From the NCBI GenBank assembly GCA_026708645.1, contig JAPOUM010000041.1:141880-205879 (forward strand): 64,000 bases of DNA, in the 5' to 3' direction. Source of the DNA: Acidimicrobiaceae bacterium. GTDB taxonomy: Bacteria > Actinomycetota > Acidimicrobiia > Acidimicrobiales > Aldehydirespiratoraceae. The notes under the pieces are model-generated. The model did not search any database, had not been told where the DNA came from, and saw only the letters and a list, made by a program, of their open reading frames with translations. Below, one piece after another: positions 60,960 through 64,000 of the stretch. The position numbers and the translations under genes are program-made. Position 1 is the first letter of the stretch, and every line of letters begins with the position of its first letter.

Positions 60960-61978
60960 AAGCGGCCCAGCACGACCCTGTCGCGGCCTGCTAGGTCGGG
61001 CTCGACCCGCACTTCGCTGAAACCCGCCGCGGTGAATATCTCCGCGGACTCGCGGGCTCGCTGCGAGGCTGCTTCGGTGATCAGCGCTCCGCCGGCACGC
61101 AGCCACTGCGAAGCTCCCTTCACCACCTGCTGCAAGGCTTCGGCGCCGGTGGGGCCCGACCGCAGTGCCGTGAGCGGCTCCCAGTCGGCCACCACAGACG
61201 GGAGCTTCTCGCCGGCGGCGACATACGGAGGGTTCGAAACGATCACGTCTATCGTGCCGCGCAGCCGACCGGGCAGAGCCTCGAACCAGTCCCCCTGATG
61301 CAGCGTCACCCGGGCAGCGGCTCGACCCAGCCCGGCCAGATTGGCGCGGGCGACGGCCAGAGCGTCAGGCGAAACATCGCTGGCGTAGACCCTCGCACGG
61401 CTGCATTCGACGGCGACCGACATACCGATGGCGCCGGCGCCGGTTCCGAGATCCACCACCGTTACCTGGCGCCCCGCGGCAACGCCGCCGACACGCTGCG
61501 CCGCCTCTTTGATCGCCCAGCCTGCCACGACCTCGGTCTCGGGTCTGGGGATCAGCACCCGGCGGTCGATCATCAACTCGAGGCTCCTGAAACCCCACGA
61601 GCCGACCACGTATTGCAGCGGCTCGCCCGACATGCGGCGCTGCAGCATCGTGTAGAAGTGGGCTGCGGTCCGCTCGGTGGCAGGCTCGTCGAGGATGCGA
61701 TGGAACTCAGCCGGCGCCGCCCCGGAGGCCGCCTCAACAAGACGACGCGCCTCGTCGGCGCCGCCGGCGCCCTCTGATGCCGCTGGGTCCTCAGCAGACG
61801 CTGATGTCTCGGCGGATGCCTCCGATTCCCGGGATGCGCCCGACAAGCAGTGTCGCGCCTCTTCGTAGAGACTGCGCCACAGCACGAGCGCTTGCAAGTC
61901 AGCGTCTGCGGCACCACCGCTGTAGCTGAATGCGCTCACGGCCCGAGTCTGCGGGCATCGCAACCGGTGCTCAGGCAC
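60956..61978 (-). CDS. prmC: peptide chain release factor N5-glutamine methyltransferase
   Basis: PrmC methylates the glutamine of the GGQ motif in release factors, including the product of the neighbouring prfA. SAM motif VTVVDLGTGAGAIGMSVAVE and catalytic VSNPPYVAAGEKLP are clear, and RRVLIPRPETEVVAGWAI is typical. The N-terminal domain contains an Ala/Glu/Ser-rich insertion (SEASAETSASAEDPAAS). The start may be the GTG at 61978, overlapping prfA by 8 nt, or a later GTG giving MSAFSYSGG. Confidence 0.94.
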   Translation of the reverse strand: MPEHRLRCPQTRAVSAFSYSGGAADADLQALVLWRSLYEEARHCLSGASRESEASAETSASAEDPAASEGAGGADEARRLVEAASGAAPAEFHRILDEPATERTAAHFYTMLQRRMSGEPLQYVVGSWGFRSLELMIDRRVLIPRPETEVVAGWAIKEAAQRVGGVAAGRQVTVVDLGTGAGAIGMSVAVECSRARVYASDVSPDALAVARANLAGLGRAAARVTLHQGDWFEALPGRLRGTIDVIVSNPPYVAAGEKLPSVVADWEPLTALRSGPTGAEALQQVVKGASQWLRAGGALITEAASQRARESAEIFTAAGFSEVRVEPDLAGRDRVVLGRL

Positions 61979-63041
61979 TGTGGTCGGCGGCGAGCAGAGA
62001 CCGCTGCTCGTCCTGCACCAGAGCGTCGCTCAGTTCGTCGAGCTCGCCGGCCATCACCCGATCCAGCTTGTAGAGCGTCAAACCCAGGCGATGGTCGGTG
62101 ACCCGGTTCTCTTTGAGGTTGTAGGTGCGGATCTTCTCGCTGCGGTCGCCGGCGCCGACTTGGCCTCGGCGCATGGCGGACTGCTCGGCGGAGGCCCGCT
62201 GCTGCTCGGCCTGCAGCAGCCTCGAACGCAGCACCCGCAGCGCTTTCTGCTTGTTCTGCAGCTGGCTCTTCTCGTCTTGCATGGACACGACGATCCCGCT
62301 GGGCAGATGCGTGACACGCACCGCCGAGTCGGTGGTGTTCACCGACTGGCCGCCGGGACCCGACGACCTGTAGACGTCGATCTGCAGATCCGAGTCGCTG
62401 ATCTCGACTTCCACCTCTTGGGCTTCGGGCAGCACCGAGACGGTCGCCGAAGAGGTGTGGACACGGCCCTGGGACTCTGTCACCGGCACCCGCTGCACCC
62501 GATGGGTTCCCGCCTCGTGCTTGAGCCGCGTCCAGGCCTGATCGCCGGAGATCATTCCGCTCACCTCCGTGAAACCCCCCAGATCAGACGGCGAGGAGGC
62601 CAACGCTTCGAGCTTCCAGCGCCGGCGCTTGGCGAAAGCCTGATACATCAGATACAGGTCCCGGGCGAAGAGGTTGGCTTCTTCGCCGCCGGCCGCGCCG
62701 CGGATCTCGACGATCACATTGCGGCCCTCGTTGGGGTCCGGCGGCAGCAGCAGCACACGCAACTCGTCGCCGGCGGCGGCGGTCGCGGCCTCGAGCTCGT
62801 CGATCATCTCTCGCAATTCGGCCCGCTCGTCGCCAGCCGCGTCGGCGTGCATTCGACGCGCCTCTTCGAGGTCTTCGGTCATGTCTCGCAGACGCCCGCC
62901 CACGGCCACGATCTCATCGAGCTGCTTGTGGCGGCGACCGAGTTCGGCCAGCTGGCGCGGATCGGACTGCACCGCCGGATCGCCGAGACGTATCTCGACG
63001 TCACGCAACTCGTCGGCAAGCCCCGCGATCCGCTCCAGCAC
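61971..63041 (-). CDS. prfA: peptide chain release factor 1
   Basis: RF1 terminates translation at UAA and UAG. 356 residues from a GTG (MLERIAGLADELRDVEIRLG). The GGQ motif is in SSGPGGQSVNTTDSAVRVTH, and the RF1-type codon-recognition region precedes it (HRVQRVPVTESQGRVHTSS). It is the first of a prfA-prmC-tsaC operon with overlapping genes. Confidence 0.97.
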   Translation of the reverse strand: MLERIAGLADELRDVEIRLGDPAVQSDPRQLAELGRRHKQLDEIVAVGGRLRDMTEDLEEARRMHADAAGDERAELREMIDELEAATAAAGDELRVLLLPPDPNEGRNVIVEIRGAAGGEEANLFARDLYLMYQAFAKRRRWKLEALASSPSDLGGFTEVSGMISGDQAWTRLKHEAGTHRVQRVPVTESQGRVHTSSATVSVLPEAQEVEVEISDSDLQIDVYRSSGPGGQSVNTTDSAVRVTHLPSGIVVSMQDEKSQLQNKQKALRVLRSRLLQAEQQRASAEQSAMRRGQVGAGDRSEKIRTYNLKENRVTDHRLGLTLYKLDRVMAGELDELSDALVQDEQRSLLAADHSA

Positions 63042-63102
63042 GGATTCAAGGCTACCGGCCGCTACCAGCCGCTCTCGGAAAATGCTGAGGACTCGGCTGG
63101 AC

Positions 63103-63711
63103 TCAGAGTGATTTCAGGAACTCGGCTACTGCTGCGATGATCTCGGGGTCGGCTGCGGGTTTGGGGTCGTGGTTCTGGCCTTCGAGCCAGCGCACGGTCA
63201 CCGCTCCCGCAATAGCGCCGAAGTGAGCGGCGAACTCCTCGGGGCTGCCGAATGGGTCGCGATCACCGGTTACGAACAGGACCGGCACATCAATGTCGCC
63301 GAAGTGCCCCACCCGCAGACGCCCCGGCATGCGCGGTGGATGCAACGGATAGCTCAACAGCACCAGCCCGGCCGCGGGCAGGCCCTCGGACACGGCCATC
63401 GAGCAGACACGGCCCCCGAGGGAGCGCCCGCCGAGAACTATCCGTGCAGCATCGACTCCGAGTTCGGCGGCGAAGGCCTGGGCTGCGCTGCGGAGTTCGA
63501 CGATCAGCTTCGGCGCCCGGTCGGGGAAGCGTCTGGCTTGGCGCCGGTAGCTGAACTCGATGCGCCGCACCGGCAGTCCGGGATCCTGCTGCAGGGCTTG
63601 TTGCAGAGCAACCAGAGTGTGATGGTCAGCACCGCCGCCGGCACCGTGCGTCAACAGCAGTCCGGCAGGCCCCGCAGCCGCCGAAGCAACCCTCGCGTCA
63701 GCGGTGCTCAC
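63103..63711 (-). CDS. alpha/beta hydrolase, KANL3/Tex30-like
   Basis: A compact 202-residue alpha/beta hydrolase. The oxyanion segment GLLLTHGAGGGADH, the nucleophile elbow LGGRSLGGRVCSMAV (Ser in GRSLG), the acid-containing VPVLFVTGDRDPFGS and the late LEGQNHDPKP with a catalytic His match small hydrolases related to dienelactone hydrolases. No signal peptide. Substrate unknown. GTG start at 63709-63711; 61 nt separate it from prfA. Confidence 0.83.
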   Translation of the reverse strand: MSTADARVASAAAGPAGLLLTHGAGGGADHHTLVALQQALQQDPGLPVRRIEFSYRRQARRFPDRAPKLIVELRSAAQAFAAELGVDAARIVLGGRSLGGRVCSMAVSEGLPAAGLVLLSYPLHPPRMPGRLRVGHFGDIDVPVLFVTGDRDPFGSPEEFAAHFGAIAGAVTVRWLEGQNHDPKPAADPEIIAAVAEFLKSL

Positions 63712-63769
63712 AAACCCGATCGTAACGCTGGCGCGCGGTCGAGGACCGGGCGGTTATGGCGACACCTTG

Positions 63770-63821
63770 AAGTTGCTGCAGCGCTGCGCGTCCGTTCGGT
63801 GGCGCAGCGCTGCAGCAACTT
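63770..63821. terminator. 20-bp perfect inverted repeat
   Basis: AAGTTGCTGCAGCGCTGCGC (63770-63789) pairs perfectly with GCGCAGCGCTGCAGCAACTT (63802-63821) around a 12-nt loop. It lies between the end of the Calx-beta gene and the start of the hydrolase gene, both on the minus strand, so it probably terminates the former. There is no long T run. Confidence 0.6.
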
Positions 63822-63873
63822 TCAGATGGCTCGCGGTACTGGTTGCGTTGCTGATGTCGGCTTGCGATGCAGC

Positions 63874-64000
63874 TCAGTCGTCGTCGATGATGGTCATGGT
63901 GGCTGTGCCGCGTTCGATGACCGCGCCGGTGGGTCGGGACAGTTTGATGAGGAAGACTTCGTCGCCTTCTCGTTGGTTGTCGTCGTCTAGGAAGGTGAAC
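63874..64000 (-). CDS. Calx-beta domain protein, C-terminal end only
   Basis: The last 41 codons of a minus-strand gene whose start lies beyond the window. The peptide FTFLDDDNQREGDEVFLIKL, then SRPTGAVIERGTATMTIIDD, is a textbook Calx-beta repeat end (DDxxxEGDE, L(S)xPTGA, GTATxTIxDDD), a calcium-binding beta sandwich found in large secreted or surface proteins. The protein stops directly after the repeat. Confidence 0.85.
   Translation of the reverse strand, partial: FTFLDDDNQREGDEVFLIKLSRPTGAVIERGTATMTIIDDD

Noticed and set aside
1..64000. tRNA genes, rRNA genes, integrases and transposases
   Set aside because: I looked for T-loop-like segments and for recombinase motifs next to the accessory modules and found none that could be supported.

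Overview
This is a GC-rich chromosomal window from an actinobacterium. The gene order infC-rpmI-rplT-tsnR-pheS-pheT-argCJBDFRGH, the rpoZ-coaBC-metK-priA-fmt-def block, the helicase-dead type of PriA, DUF222/HNH genes and a DUF1844 gene are typical of Actinomycetota. An Acidimicrobiia-like organism is my guess from the oversized GlmS and general gene style; I cannot verify it without a search.

Layout. 1-8.8 kb: the arginine operon (argH running off the left edge to argC), all on the minus strand and mostly joined by 4-nt ATGA overlaps. 8.9-15.4 kb: pheT, pheS, an rRNA 2'-O-methyltransferase, L20, L35 and IF-3, the last apparently starting at AUA. 15.6-16.1 kb: a DUF1844 gene pointing right. 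16.2-37.5 kb: an accessory and defence region with a type I restriction system (hsdRSM), an ASCH protein, an XRE/ImmA peptidase with a DUF4411 PIN-like partner, an AbiEii-type nucleotidyltransferase with a winged-helix partner, a shortened Fic protein, a DUF222/HNH endonuclease, a PD-(D/E)XK protein, a HEPN protein with a beta-rich partner, a broken AAA ATPase, a DUF4143 ATPase and an SbcCD-like pair. 37.7-47.8 kb: hisG, mogA, fmt, def, a class II Fic gene, priA, metK, coaBC and rpoZ. 47.9-58.2 kb: a very large glmS, engB, a 58-residue membrane protein, fosfomycin-insensitive-type murA, an MFS transporter, rpiB and glyA. 58.4-60.3 kb: a cytosine-5 methyltransferase with a GIY-YIG nuclease, a likely type II restriction pair. 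60.3-63.7 kb: tsaC, prmC, prfA and a small hydrolase. The right edge holds the C-terminus of a Calx-beta domain protein.

The most unusual signal is a recurring pattern of short local tandem duplications, often with a period of 72-85 bp. Many sit on gene boundaries. At gene starts (argH, the rRNA methyltransferase, sbcC, mogA) the Shine-Dalgarno/start region is repeated, and the upstream copy opens a mini-ORF that ends at, or a few bases before, the true start. At argJ a 140-bp unit is present twice and makes two mini-ORFs chained by ATGA overlaps. At gene ends (fmt with five copies, the MFS gene, engB) the C-terminal coding region is copied downstream. In-frame 72-bp duplications also occur inside priA and glmS. 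Two restriction cassettes are flanked by copies of gene ends (a DUF1844 fragment, and methyltransferase motif X), which look like junction scars. Starts were chosen by family alignment from memory, overlap geometry and visible ribosome-binding sites; no database search was run.
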